A stretch of 19,558 bases of DNA, taken from NCBI GenBank assembly GCA_964471945.1, contig CAYYIJ010000044.1, positions 1 to 19,558 of the forward strand. The letters are read 5' to 3'. The position numbers and the translations under genes were made by a program. Positions 7,656 to 16,304 of this stretch are shown here, in pieces. This DNA is from JASEHD01 sp964471945. GTDB lineage: Bacteria; Bacteroidota; Ignavibacteria; UBA10030; SZUA-254. The first letter of the stretch is position 1, and each line of letters starts with the position of its first letter. The notes under the pieces were generated by a model. The model had not been told where the DNA came from. It saw only the letters and a program-made list of their open reading frames with translations, and made no database searches.

Positions 7656-9340
7656 TGAAACGAGCTCAAATCTTCACAGTTATTGCTTTCTGTTGTCTTC
7701 AGTATAATTTGAGTTATACCCAGGCGAAGTATCTGAGATCACTTTCTGATAATCAAATAAGTAATCCCACCCGACAAACACCACCCAGTAATAGCATTTC
7801 GCACATTGCAATTTATGACACGACAATTTATATCGGGACAGGCAGAGGATTAGCAAAAAGCACGGATGGCGGAAGATCCTGGATAAGCTATCAGTCAAAT
7901 CCTGCTTTCGTGAATAATGGCATTTATGCTATCGCTGTACGACAAGATGCCATTTGGGCATCCACAGGTTATTTGACGGATGTCGGTGATGGTAGGCTTC
8001 AGACAGGAAGCGGTTACACTTACTCCCACGATGATGGTCAGAATTGGACACACGTTCCTCAGCCAATTGATACGTGCATTGAAATTATTACGGCAGGTGG
8101 AAAAAAAGGATGTCGAAATTATCATTATAAATCATACGGAATAAATGATTCCATCAGAGTTACTGCGGTTACAACACCGATTGCAAATGTTACTTATGAT
8201 ATTTCCATTGCATTAGGAACTGTATGGATAGCAAGCTGGTCGAGCAGTTTAAGAAAATCTACAAATGATGGTAAAACGTGGGAGCAAGTGTTACTGCCTC
8301 TCGATTATCAGAATAATTTAACACCCGAGACTGAATTGTGGTATTTTTCTGCAACTGATTCCTTGCATCAAGATACTCTTTTCAAATTTTTTGATGTTGT
8401 TAATAATAATAACCTCAAAGCATTTTCAGTGTTGGCGCTTGACGATGGAACAGTATGGTGCGGTACAGCAGGCGGTCTGAACAAATCAAATGATGGCGGT
8501 TTAAGCTGGAATAAGATTACCCATCAAAATAGAGCATCGTCAATTCTTGGGAACTGGGTGATCACAATTAAAGAACAGAGATTTCAGGGAAGACAACGCA
8601 TCTGGACAACAAATTGGAAAGCTACCAATCCCGATGAAGAATTTGGAGTTAGCTACACAGTAGACGATGGCAGGACCTGGAAAAATCTTCTTCATGGTGT
8701 TCGGGCTTATGATTTCGCATTTAAAGATTCAATTACTTACATAGCAACAGAAGAAGGTTTGTACCGCACCCCTGATGGCGGTATTACGTTCCAAAAAATA
8801 TCAAATTCTGCTTCTGAAATTGGTGGGGCGCTTACAGTCAACAACTCGGTATCTATCTTCGATCCTGAATCACATCAAGCGATTACATCATCACGATTTA
8901 TTTCGGTGGGCGTCATTGGTGATACTGTATTTGTTGGTACTGACGATGGATTTGCCCGTACTATCGACAATGCCGAATATCCATTCGGTTCATCATGGAA
9001 AATTTACCGCACATTTCAGGAAGTTGGTATCTCAAATACAACTTATGCATATCCGAACCCATTCTCCCCCAATCTTGAACTTGTACGGATCCACTACAGT
9101 GCGAAATCAAGCAATCAATCATTTGTTGATAAGAACGTTACAATAGACATATTTGATTTCGGTATGAACCGTGTCCGGACACTCATCCGGGATGCAAAAC
9201 GATCAACGACGATGGAATTCGATGAACTCTGGGATGGTCGAGACGACATAGGTAGAATTGTAGCAAATGGAGTTTATTTTTATATGATAAGAATCAACGA
9301 TGATGAACCAAGCTTTGGGAAAATTTTAGTAATTCAATGA
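7655..9340 (+). CDS. Secreted BNR-repeat protein with FlgD-like/type IX sorting-type C-terminus
   Basis: The 561-residue product starts with a signal peptide (MKRAQIF, hydrophobic 7-20, ending YTQA). The body holds several BNR/sortilin-like repeats of the type GRGLAKSTDGGRSW, SLRKSTNDGKTW, GGLNKSNDGGLSW, YTVDDGRTW and GLYRTPDGGITF, consistent with a beta-propeller. From about residue 463 a C-terminal Ig-like domain begins with AYPNPFSPN and runs through WDGRDDIGRIVANGVYFYMI to KILVIQ. This is the FlgD-like domain often found at the end of type IX secretion substrates in this phylum group. The role is therefore probably an exported, surface-held or released protein. It overlaps the lipoprotein gene by one base, and the first PorV-like gene starts 1 base after its stop, so all are one operon. 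The substrate or partner is unknown. Confidence 0.8.
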   Translation: MKRAQIFTVIAFCCLQYNLSYTQAKYLRSLSDNQISNPTRQTPPSNSISHIAIYDTTIYIGTGRGLAKSTDGGRSWISYQSNPAFVNNGIYAIAVRQDAIWASTGYLTDVGDGRLQTGSGYTYSHDDGQNWTHVPQPIDTCIEIITAGGKKGCRNYHYKSYGINDSIRVTAVTTPIANVTYDISIALGTVWIASWSSSLRKSTNDGKTWEQVLLPLDYQNNLTPETELWYFSATDSLHQDTLFKFFDVVNNNNLKAFSVLALDDGTVWCGTAGGLNKSNDGGLSWNKITHQNRASSILGNWVITIKEQRFQGRQRIWTTNWKATNPDEEFGVSYTVDDGRTWKNLLHGVRAYDFAFKDSITYIATEEGLYRTPDGGITFQKISNSASEIGGALTVNNSVSIFDPESHQAITSSRFISVGVIGDTVFVGTDDGFARTIDNAEYPFGSSWKIYRTFQEVGISNTTYAYPNPFSPNLELVRIHYSAKSSNQSFVDKNVTIDIFDFGMNRVRTLIRDAKRSTTMEFDELWDGRDDIGRIVANGVYFYMIRINDDEPSFGKILVIQ

Positions 9341-9341
9341 T

Positions 9342-10295
9342 ATGAAATTATTATTAACGTACATCACGGCTATTATTATTTTTGCATCAGCTTGCTATTC
9401 CCAAACAGCCGGGATGGCGGGTGCATTTGCCCGGATGGGATTCGGTGCACGCGGAATGTCGATGGGCAATGCTCTCACTGCTGTAACAAACGGTGAGATC
9501 AGTCCATATTACAATCCCGCATTATCCGCCTTCTCCGAAGCTCGAACAGCGATGGCAACAATCAGCATACTATCGTTTGATCGATACTTGAATTTCCTAA
9601 ATTACACACAGGCAGTAAAACCAACTGCCGGCATATCGTTCGGAATAATAAATGCCGGTGTACGAAAAATCGATGGAAGAAACAGCGACGGAATGCACAC
9701 CGAAGTTTTTTCAACTTTCGAAAATCAATTCTTCCTCTCATTCTCTAACCGCGTTGATAACCGAATTTCACTCGGTGTTGGCATCAAGCTGTATTACAGT
9801 AAACTCTTCGAAAAAGTAACTTCAACAACGGTTGGATTTGACCTCGGGGTGGGGATTCTACTAACTGATTACATATCGGTAGGAGCAGTACTCCAAGACC
9901 TCGGCTCAAAATATATTTGGGATACAAAACCAATGTACTCCGATCCAACCAGGGGAAAAACTACAACAGATAAATTTCCATCCTTGAGGCGAATAGCAAT
10001 TGCATATATACATCCTGACAAAATCGGAACACTATCTGCCGAGTTTGAAAATTCCTCAGCAAAAAGTAATATCATTCGGATGGGCATAGAATATAATTTC
10101 TTAGAATATTTCAGCGTCAGAAGTGGAATAGAACATTTGAACGTTAGTGCTGACTCAAAGGACACAAAACCATCATTAGGATTTACTGTTAAAAAACCTT
10201 ATGATACATGGACACCATCGGTAACTTATGGATATGTATTCGAATCTTTCACTCCGCATGGAATGCACATTATTACAATTTCAGGGGAATTTTAA
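9342..10295 (+). CDS. PorV/PorQ-family outer-membrane protein, copy 1
   Basis: The 317-residue product has a signal peptide (MKLLLTYITAIIIFASACYSQ) and the N-terminal family signature MGFGARGMSMGNALTAVTNG followed by YYNPA (about 32-61). The rest is a chain of amphipathic beta strands ending with an aromatic residue (ITISGEF), typical of an outer-membrane barrel. PorV in type IX secretion carries cargo from the translocon to the attachment complex. Many lineages hold extra paralogues of unknown role, so I do not assign porV itself. It starts 1 base after the cargo-like gene and 4 bases before a second family member. No core type IX genes (porK, L, M, N, sov) are in the window. An alternative is a general FadL-like barrel, but the NPA motif favours PorV/PorQ. 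Confidence 0.85.
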   Translation: MKLLLTYITAIIIFASACYSQTAGMAGAFARMGFGARGMSMGNALTAVTNGEISPYYNPALSAFSEARTAMATISILSFDRYLNFLNYTQAVKPTAGISFGIINAGVRKIDGRNSDGMHTEVFSTFENQFFLSFSNRVDNRISLGVGIKLYYSKLFEKVTSTTVGFDLGVGILLTDYISVGAVLQDLGSKYIWDTKPMYSDPTRGKTTTDKFPSLRRIAIAYIHPDKIGTLSAEFENSSAKSNIIRMGIEYNFLEYFSVRSGIEHLNVSADSKDTKPSLGFTVKKPYDTWTPSVTYGYVFESFTPHGMHIITISGEF

Positions 10296-10299
10296 TATT

Positions 10300-11208
10300 A
10301 TGAAAAGAATCTTCTTTATAATACTTGCATCATATATAATGATGAACTTTATCTATGCACAATCAACCGGATTAATTTTCTTACAACTCGGTGTGGGAGG
10401 AAGAGCGTTAGGAATGGGTGAGGCTTATTCAGCCGTCTCTGACGACCCCGCAGCGACACATTATAATCCCGCGATGCTTCCCACTTCAAAAAACATTCAG
10501 CTTTTATTGATGCATAAAAAATGGCTGCCTGACATGGGAACGGACTTCATAGGGGCAACAACTTCATGGAACGATTTTGCATTCGGTTTGAGTATCAATT
10601 CTACAAATATCAAGAACATTGAATTACGCCAGAAACCGGGACCTGCGTATGGAACGTTCAGCGTACATTATGCCTCTATCGGACTATCAAGCTCTTATGC
10701 TCTGTCCCGATCAGTAAGCGTTGGCGTCACTACTAAATTCCTTTACGAGAAAATATTTGTTGATGATGCTTCCGGTTATGGATTTGATTTCGGAGCTCGA
10801 TATAGAACTCCGTGGAATATTATGACCGCATTGTCGATAAACAATCTCGGTGCGATGAATACCCTAAACAATGAAACAACTAAATTACCCACATCAGTCC
10901 GATTTGGCTGTGCTTATCAGTTGCCTTTTGAAAACATCAATAGTATTTTAACACTTGCTTCGGATATCGTAAACTATACAACCGAAAATCAAACACACTT
11001 GAACATCGGAACAGAGTTCGATTTTCAAAAATATTTTTCAATCCGCTTAGGTTACCAGACCGGAATTGAATCGAGGGATTTCTCCACAGGCATCGGTATT
11101 CATTATAGTTGGCTCCAATTGGATTATGCATTTATTCCATTTGGATATAAAATCAACTCAGGTCACACTTTTTCATTAGGAATAAATTTTTCCCAAAGGG
11201 ATGGATAA
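10300..11208 (+). CDS. PorV/PorQ-family outer-membrane protein, copy 2
   Basis: The ATG at 10300 is chosen because it gives a proper signal peptide (MKRIFFIILASYIMMNFIYAQS); the longer in-frame ATG at 10228 lies inside the previous gene. The 302-residue product carries a more canonical signature than copy 1: LGVGGRALGMGEAYSAVSDD, then HYNPAML. Beta strands alternate through to the end (TFSLGINFSQ). The two copies share family and layout but are clearly diverged, so this is an old duplication and not a recent tandem repeat. The gap to copy 1 is 4 bases. The two barrels may act together or serve different cargo. No SD-like motif is obvious; coupling is likely. Confidence 0.85.
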   Translation: MKRIFFIILASYIMMNFIYAQSTGLIFLQLGVGGRALGMGEAYSAVSDDPAATHYNPAMLPTSKNIQLLLMHKKWLPDMGTDFIGATTSWNDFAFGLSINSTNIKNIELRQKPGPAYGTFSVHYASIGLSSSYALSRSVSVGVTTKFLYEKIFVDDASGYGFDFGARYRTPWNIMTALSINNLGAMNTLNNETTKLPTSVRFGCAYQLPFENINSILTLASDIVNYTTENQTHLNIGTEFDFQKYFSIRLGYQTGIESRDFSTGIGIHYSWLQLDYAFIPFGYKINSGHTFSLGINFSQRDG

Positions 11209-11237
11209 CCCAGAATAATAAACTTATGGAAATCATT

Positions 11238-11747
11238 ATGAAGAAAATTATTTTTATATTCACCACTCTTTTTCTTGTTTCATTCATTGGTTATGCCGGA
11301 AACAAAATAGAATTAAAATGGAAAAAATATGATGCTGGATTAGCTGAAGCAAAGAAAGCTAAAAAGAAAATCATCGTAGATGTTTACACTGATTGGTGCA
11401 GATGGTGTAAGAAATTAGATAAGGAAGTGTACGCTAACGATTCCGTTGCGGCATATTTAGAGAAGCAATATATTCTCGTGAAAGTTAATGGAGAATCTGG
11501 CGAAAAGGTAAAGTATAAAGGGAAACAATTAACCGAAATGCAACTTACGCAGATGCTTAAAGTATCCGGTTTTCCAGCAATTATTTTCCTTGACTCCAGT
11601 GGAGAAGTGATTGATCGAATAAGCGGTTATGTTCCACCCGAGAGATTCCTGCCAATCGCCAAGTATCTCGGTGAAGATCATTTTAAAAAGATGACATGGG
11701 ATGAATATCTCAATAAATATAAGATAAAAGGTCCAGAATTTAGATAA
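11238..11747 (+). CDS. Periplasmic thioredoxin-like protein
   Basis: I take the ATG at 11238, not the one at 11226, because it directly starts a normal signal peptide (MKKIIFIFTTLFLVSFIGYAG) and has GGAAA a few bases before it. The mature part is a thioredoxin fold with the redox motif WCRWC (Cys54 and Cys57) preceded by KKIIVDVYTD, and the cis-proline in SGFPAIIF (Pro113). The motif and the N-terminal 'LKWKKYDAGLAEAKKAKKK' strand-helix resemble the DsbD C-terminal/thioredoxin_7-like group, which reduces or exchanges disulfides in the periplasm. Length (169) is normal. It lies 29 bases after the second PorV-like gene in the same direction and may help fold the exported proteins of this operon; that link is inference. 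Its end overlaps the convergent glycosyltransferase gene by 8 bases. Confidence 0.85.
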   Translation: MKKIIFIFTTLFLVSFIGYAGNKIELKWKKYDAGLAEAKKAKKKIIVDVYTDWCRWCKKLDKEVYANDSVAAYLEKQYILVKVNGESGEKVKYKGKQLTEMQLTQMLKVSGFPAIIFLDSSGEVIDRISGYVPPERFLPIAKYLGEDHFKKMTWDEYLNKYKIKGPEFR

Positions 11748-12858
11748 GGTTATAATATTCTTCTTCGATTCGATCAAGAATTAGAGATTCACTAAAATAA
11801 TTTTTTACACGATTATAGCCTGTTACGCTAAATCGTTTGCGCAATTTTTCATCATTATAAAGTTTCTGCATCGCATTCATTAAGGAGAAAACGTCTCTCG
11901 GTGGTATTAACAAACCACACTCACCATCTTGAATAATGTCGGCAACCCCGCCAGTATTCGTGGCGATGACCGGAAGTTTTGATACTAATGCCTCAACAAT
12001 GACATAACCAAAAGCTTCGTTGTACGAAGCAAGCACAAAAACATCAAAAGCTGATAAAATCTGAGGAATGTCTGACCGAAAACCTGTAAAAATAATTTCT
12101 TTTTCAATACCGAGTTTTTTGATCAAGATATGCAGATCCGCAGCAAATGCGGGTTCACCAATTGTCGGCTCACCAATTATAACGAGTCTGACTTTCATTT
12201 TTTTCTGAACCAATTGTTCAAAAGCGGTTAACAATTCTTCATAACCTTTCCCACGGTCTATTCTTCCGACTGTACCGAAAACTAATTCATCCGAGGAGAT
12301 CCCCCATGCGCTGCGAAGTAGTAGACGTGTTTCTGAGGATACAATGAAATCTTCTAATTTCACACCGCCAGGGATCACTACAACTTTGGCTTCCGATATT
12401 GGACATGTGTCAAGCATGTTCTTTTTCAGGAAGTTTGATAGAACAAACACTTTCGAAACATGTGAGTATATTTGACGGTGAATAAAATCTTTCTTCGAAA
12501 CATTAGATGATACTTGTTTTTGTAAAACTACTGGCACCTTCCTGCCAAGCTTCACTGCCCAGTATGAATGAACTAAATCACGCGAAAGATGTACATGAAT
12601 GATATCAATTTGTCTATGATGAAGAAGATTAATTAACTTGAACACAGAAATGGGATCAAAATGGCGCCTGAGAGTAAGCGGAACAGTCTCGACCTTTAAT
12701 GTTTGAAGTTCTTGCATAATCCTGGTATTAGGTTTCGCCGCAAATAGCACCTCATTGCCTCGCTCCTGAAACCTTTTAGCCAATTTAACGGCAGAGATTT
12801 CGCCACCCCCCCACGCTTGAGATGAACAGATATGTAAGAATCTAAGATTCTTTCTCAC
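11740..12858 (-). CDS. Glycosyltransferase family 4 (GT-B fold)
   Basis: A retaining glycosyltransferase that moves a sugar from a nucleotide donor to a growing surface glycan; donor and acceptor cannot be read from sequence. The 372-residue product has the N-terminal Rossmann part with the loop SSQAWGGGEISAVKLA (12-27) and DIIHVHLSRD (85-94). The C-terminal part has FGTVGRIDRGKGYEELL (194-210), FTGFRSDI and the EX7E motif EAFGYVIVE (281-289), followed by PVIATNTGGVADII. These are typical GT4 marks. The start is GTG at 12858, giving the usual LRFLHI first strand; it lies 6 bases after the GT2 stop. It is the last gene of the minus-strand operon. Its 3' end overlaps the thioredoxin-like gene by 8 bases, so no room is left for a separate terminator. 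Confidence 0.92.
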   Translation of the reverse strand: MRKNLRFLHICSSQAWGGGEISAVKLAKRFQERGNEVLFAAKPNTRIMQELQTLKVETVPLTLRRHFDPISVFKLINLLHHRQIDIIHVHLSRDLVHSYWAVKLGRKVPVVLQKQVSSNVSKKDFIHRQIYSHVSKVFVLSNFLKKNMLDTCPISEAKVVVIPGGVKLEDFIVSSETRLLLRSAWGISSDELVFGTVGRIDRGKGYEELLTAFEQLVQKKMKVRLVIIGEPTIGEPAFAADLHILIKKLGIEKEIIFTGFRSDIPQILSAFDVFVLASYNEAFGYVIVEALVSKLPVIATNTGGVADIIQDGECGLLIPPRDVFSLMNAMQKLYNDEKLRKRFSVTGYNRVKNYFSESLILDRIEEEYYNLI

Positions 12859-12864
12859 ACTTAT

Positions 12865-13845
12865 TTAATCTTTGATAAAATTTATATTGGATTTTGAGAT
12901 GGTTGATTTAATGTATTTCAATACAGCTCGATCGGTTAACACCTGTTGGGTTGATTCAAGTTTACGTTTCTGGAGAACAATGGGGAGTTTTTTCAAAGCA
13001 AGCCGCAATGCTGAATAATATTTCCAATCAAAAATAATCCAACGCAGGGTGATATCCAAAACCAATGAAAGAATATTCATCAGTATGAAAGATTTATCAC
13101 TCAGATTTTTCCAGCCAAAGAAAAACTTGTTTCGCCTTGAGATGATATAAATATTATCCTTTCTGTAAGTTTTATCAATTGTGGTATTTGGGTTGTGATA
13201 TGCAGCGGCTCTCGGGTCGTAAAGAGAAATCCAACCTCGTTTCCAAGCCCGATATGCGATATCAGTATCTTCCCAATTAAAGGGACTGAATAACTCATCA
13301 AACCCATTTAAAGCACGAAGCTTTTCCCGAGCATACAGGCAACAAGTTGCTGGATTATAAAAAGTGTAATAATTATCGTCGAAATTGCCTGTAGTAACAT
13401 AAAAATTTGACGTTACTCTAAAATTACCACTTATGAATTTTCCTATTTTACCACCATCAATAATTTTTCCACTTCCCATGTCATAGATACTCCCTCCTAT
13501 CGAAAACAGATTGACGATATCTGTTTTACTATACAATAATTTTACATAAGCTTCAGTAAGTTTTACATCATTGTTTAATAGAAGTATCCATTGATGTTTA
13601 GCAGTTTTGATCCCGGTATTGCAGGTTTTGGGAAATCCTTGATTAGTTTCATTCTGAATTACATGAATATCTGGATAATATTTTCTCAAGAACGAAACAC
13701 TATCATCGGTGCTAGCATCATCTACAACTATAACTTCGTAAGAAACATTTGCTGTTACCAAAGAGTCCATAATTGAAGGTAAATATCGCTCGAGGAGATA
13801 TTTACCATTCCAGTTCGGTATTAGAGCTGATATCCCTTTGTCCAT
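12865..13845 (-). CDS. Glycosyltransferase family 2 (GT-A fold)
   Basis: An inverting glycosyltransferase of the polysaccharide operon. The 326-residue product begins with the usual GT2 start ISALIPNWNGKYLLERYLPS, then VIVVDDASTDDSV (38-50), the ETNQGFPKTCNTGI loop and the metal-binding LLLNNDV (88-94), which takes the place of the DXD motif. Further on, FNWEDTDIAYRAWKRGW holds the ED-type acidic pair expected for the catalytic base. A hydrophobic stretch near residues 250-272 and a basic tail suggest membrane contact. The pattern is like rhamnosyltransferases and other O-antigen or capsule transferases, but the sugar is unknown. The ATG shares its A with the TAA of the upstream CgeB-like gene (TAATG). 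Confidence 0.92.
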   Translation of the reverse strand: MDKGISALIPNWNGKYLLERYLPSIMDSLVTANVSYEVIVVDDASTDDSVSFLRKYYPDIHVIQNETNQGFPKTCNTGIKTAKHQWILLLNNDVKLTEAYVKLLYSKTDIVNLFSIGGSIYDMGSGKIIDGGKIGKFISGNFRVTSNFYVTTGNFDDNYYTFYNPATCCLYAREKLRALNGFDELFSPFNWEDTDIAYRAWKRGWISLYDPRAAAYHNPNTTIDKTYRKDNIYIISRRNKFFFGWKNLSDKSFILMNILSLVLDITLRWIIFDWKYYSALRLALKKLPIVLQKRKLESTQQVLTDRAVLKYIKSTISKSNINFIKD

Positions 13846-15094
13846 TAGAAATTCTTTTTGAATATTTTTTCTATTCTTTCTATCAAGCGATAAATTAAAA
13901 ACCGAAATAAGTACAAAAGCGTTGAGATAATACTATGCCTCAATGACTTTTTTAATGACCTGTCAGCTCTATCTGTTAATCGAAACGTTCGATGGCGATA
14001 AACTAAACTCTTCTGTGCGTAGATTTTATATCCCGCATATTTCTTATTTCTAATAGTGTCAAAGTTCTTGAGTTCCATGGCAATTGATAAAAGTCTCTCC
14101 ATCCGCTTTGTATAAGTATGTTCACTTACAACTAATTTCCGTCCAGCGTCTGCAATTTTTATAAGGTCGTCCTCTTGATTAAGATAATACCGAATTACAT
14201 CTGGAACGTTTCGAATGCTATGGTAAACAAAATGTATATTTTCCTCAAACAGATCATCCATTCCCGCATCTACCTGCTGAGTAACTAATAACGCACCCGC
14301 ACACATCGCTTCGAATACCCGCATGTTCAAATCTTCCCGCGCACTCACATTCAATACGATTTTCGATCGACTATAAATTTCCCCTACCTTATNNNNNNNN
14401 NNNNNNNNNNNNNNNNNNNNNNNNNNNNNNNNNNNNNNNNNNNNNNNNNNNNNNNNNNNNNNNNNNNNNNNNNNNNNNNNNNNNNNNNNNNNCGCGCACT
14501 CACATTCAATACGATTTTCGATCGACTATAAATTTCCCCTACCTTATCGAGATAGGCGCCTGATACGAGATTAATGGGTATTCCCAACCTGTCAAAAAAT
14601 ATTTTTCGGTTCGGTGTTAAATTCCCAACGAAACTAACATCATAAATCCTTGATAATTTTCTATCTCGATGAATTTCATCATCACAAGCCACTGGTAACC
14701 AGTGTATATTCTTGACACCATATCGCTGCGCTTTGATAAGGTATTCCTTCTGAGCAAAAAAAACTACATCGAAAAGATTTGCATACTCTTTATGCCAGCG
14801 GTAATTCAAATGATTATCTATTGCCCACCATACGGTGGGAATAGGAATAGATGCTAAACCTTTAGGAAAAAACTTGGTAACAGTGCTTGCCTCAACTAGT
14901 ATAAATAAATCAATCTTTGCATCCACAGTCGTTAGCAAATCATCTATATCCACATCTGTTCTACACTTTAGCCAACCATTACTATCGTAATCGGGACTAA
15001 ACGAGAATACATTGTGTCCAAGCTTCAAAAGCGCACGTCGAGCATAATAAGGAACACAACCGACCGAATAATTTGAACAAAAAAGAATATTCAA
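13845..15094 (-). CDS. CgeB-like glycosyltransferase, split by an assembly gap
   Basis: Two reading frames on either side of the 100-N gap are parts of one gene. The N-terminal part (200 residues, from the TTG at 15094) has MNILFCSNYSVGCVPYYARRA, the central VWWAIDNHLNYRW, and FVGNLTPNRKIFFDRL, as in CgeB/DUF3880-type glycosyltransferases. The C-terminal part has LNVSAREDLNMRVFEAMCAG and GALLVTQQVDAGMDDLF, the nucleotide-sugar end of the fold. The 55 bases at each gap edge are identical. If they are merged, the phase agrees exactly and a continuous product of 364 residues results, a normal family length. The gene is therefore probably intact, and the split is an assembly artefact. It starts 1 base after the O-antigen-ligase-like gene and shares TAATG with the GT2 gene. 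The role is sugar transfer in the same surface glycan pathway. Confidence 0.85.
14338..14392. repeat. 55-base direct repeat, left copy at gap edge
   Basis: This stretch is identical to 14493-14547 and ends exactly at the first N. It codes for IVLNVSA and neighbours in both copies. It is best read as the overlapping end of two contigs. Confidence 0.95.
14393..14492. other. Scaffold gap of exactly 100 N
   Basis: The run counts 100 N, the usual placeholder for a gap of unknown size. The flanks overlap by 55 identical bases, so the real gap is probably negative, and the true sequence is about 155 bases shorter than shown. Confidence 0.97.
14493..14547. repeat. 55-base direct repeat, right copy at gap edge
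   Basis: This copy starts directly after the last N and is identical to 14338-14392. Its 55-base length is a typical assembly k-mer size. Confidence 0.95.
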
Positions 15095-15095
15095 A

Positions 15096-16295
15096 TTAAG
15101 TTTCTCTTACCAATCTTTGTATGCTTAACACAACTCCAATGATCATTAAAACTAAAAAATAAATTTCAGCATCACCAAAATTCCATTCAAACAAGCCATT
15201 GATGTGAAAACCAATAAAAATAGCTATAGCTCCTGTAGTTACGGAACCATATAACCAATCAGCTTGAACTTGTTTATTAGTTTTCCAAAAAATCCTCCAA
15301 ATGGCAACGAACAGACTAATCATAATTGCTAATCCTATAATTCCAAAAGTTACCAACCATTGTAAAAGATTATTATGTAAATGACCAAAAGCCCACCCAT
15401 CTTTTGTATATCTTGGTGTAAGATTATCAAAACTTATATCACCGACACCAAAAATTGGATAATCTTTAAATATATTAATTCCAGTAGACCACATTACTAA
15501 TCGTTCAGCATTGTAACCCGCATATGGATTGAATATGGAAAAGAAACGTGCATATAGTTCTGGAGTCCCGAATAACATTAGAAGAACAATAGATGCTCCT
15601 ATAAAATATAGAATCCGCTTATCCTTTATTATTGCAATGACTATAACGCCAGCAACAAATCCCAGCCATGAACTTCTTGTATATGTAAAGATCAGAGTAA
15701 ATACATTAACGATCACTCCTACCGCTGAAAGCAAACGAATTTTTATTGGTGTTGATGGATTAAGAAAAAATGGGATCATCAACAACGATAAAATCATTGT
15801 TAACCCACCATACGTCATGGGATTATTATGCTCACTAAATCGTAGTATATAATGAGCATAATCTGAAAATTTAGTAAGAATCAGGATACAATTGATTATG
15901 CCAACAATTGATGCTGAAAACATTAGTGCAATAACTATCCCATTAAATCGTTCACGATTGTCAATAAATCTAACAATTAGGTAGACTATCGGTATAAGGA
16001 GAATACGTTTTTGAACATGGAGGAATGCATCTAACCGATCGATGGATAATAGAGCCGTAACAATTTCGATAATAAAATAAAGAATTAAAAACAAATCAAG
16101 AGGTGTCTTTGGTAATTTTTCCTTTTTGAATATTATCAATCCTAACCAAATGATAAAGGCTGAATAATATGCAATTTGGGTTAACGCAATTGAGAAGGTT
16201 GAGCAAAGAACAGAGATAAATAGACATCCTAAAACTATTTTTTCAGTAAACTCCTGATTAATAAATAGACTGCTTAATGATGATTGGATTTTCAT
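15096..16295 (-). CDS. O-antigen ligase/polymerase-like membrane protein (Wzy_C/WaaL family)
   Basis: The 399-residue product is almost entirely hydrophobic with about ten or more membrane segments. The family mark YTRSSWLGFVAG lies mid-protein (about residues 205-216). After it comes a large periplasmic loop (from YARFFSIFNPYAGYNAERLVMW) that closes with FGHLHNNLLQWLVTFGIIGLA, the His-Asn block important in ligases. Such proteins join glycan chains to lipid A-core or to proteins, or polymerise repeat units; the sequence alone does not decide between ligase and Wzy polymerase. The ATG at 16295 has no clear ribosome site. The gene lies 9 bases after the GtrA gene and 1 base before the CgeB-like gene, inside the same operon. 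It is AT-rich compared with the ribosomal operon, as surface glycan genes often are. Confidence 0.85.
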   Translation of the reverse strand: MKIQSSLSSLFINQEFTEKIVLGCLFISVLCSTFSIALTQIAYYSAFIIWLGLIIFKKEKLPKTPLDLFLILYFIIEIVTALLSIDRLDAFLHVQKRILLIPIVYLIVRFIDNRERFNGIVIALMFSASIVGIINCILILTKFSDYAHYILRFSEHNNPMTYGGLTMILSLLMIPFFLNPSTPIKIRLLSAVGVIVNVFTLIFTYTRSSWLGFVAGVIVIAIIKDKRILYFIGASIVLLMLFGTPELYARFFSIFNPYAGYNAERLVMWSTGINIFKDYPIFGVGDISFDNLTPRYTKDGWAFGHLHNNLLQWLVTFGIIGLAIMISLFVAIWRIFWKTNKQVQADWLYGSVTTGAIAIFIGFHINGLFEWNFGDAEIYFLVLMIIGVVLSIQRLVRET

Positions 16296-16304
16296 AAAAG
16301 TTGT

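Noticed and set aside
10228..10299. N-terminal extension of the second PorV-like protein from the ATG at 10228
   Set aside because: It overlaps the first copy and puts 24 unrelated residues ahead of a proper signal peptide.
14338..14547. Direct repeat around the gap as a mobile-element target duplication or CRISPR-like unit
   Set aside because: Copies end exactly at the N run, are 55 bases long and in the same gene phase; an assembly overlap explains them fully.
15529..15852. Plus-strand gene inside the O-antigen-ligase-like gene
   Set aside because: Antisense shadow of a clearly recognisable membrane protein.
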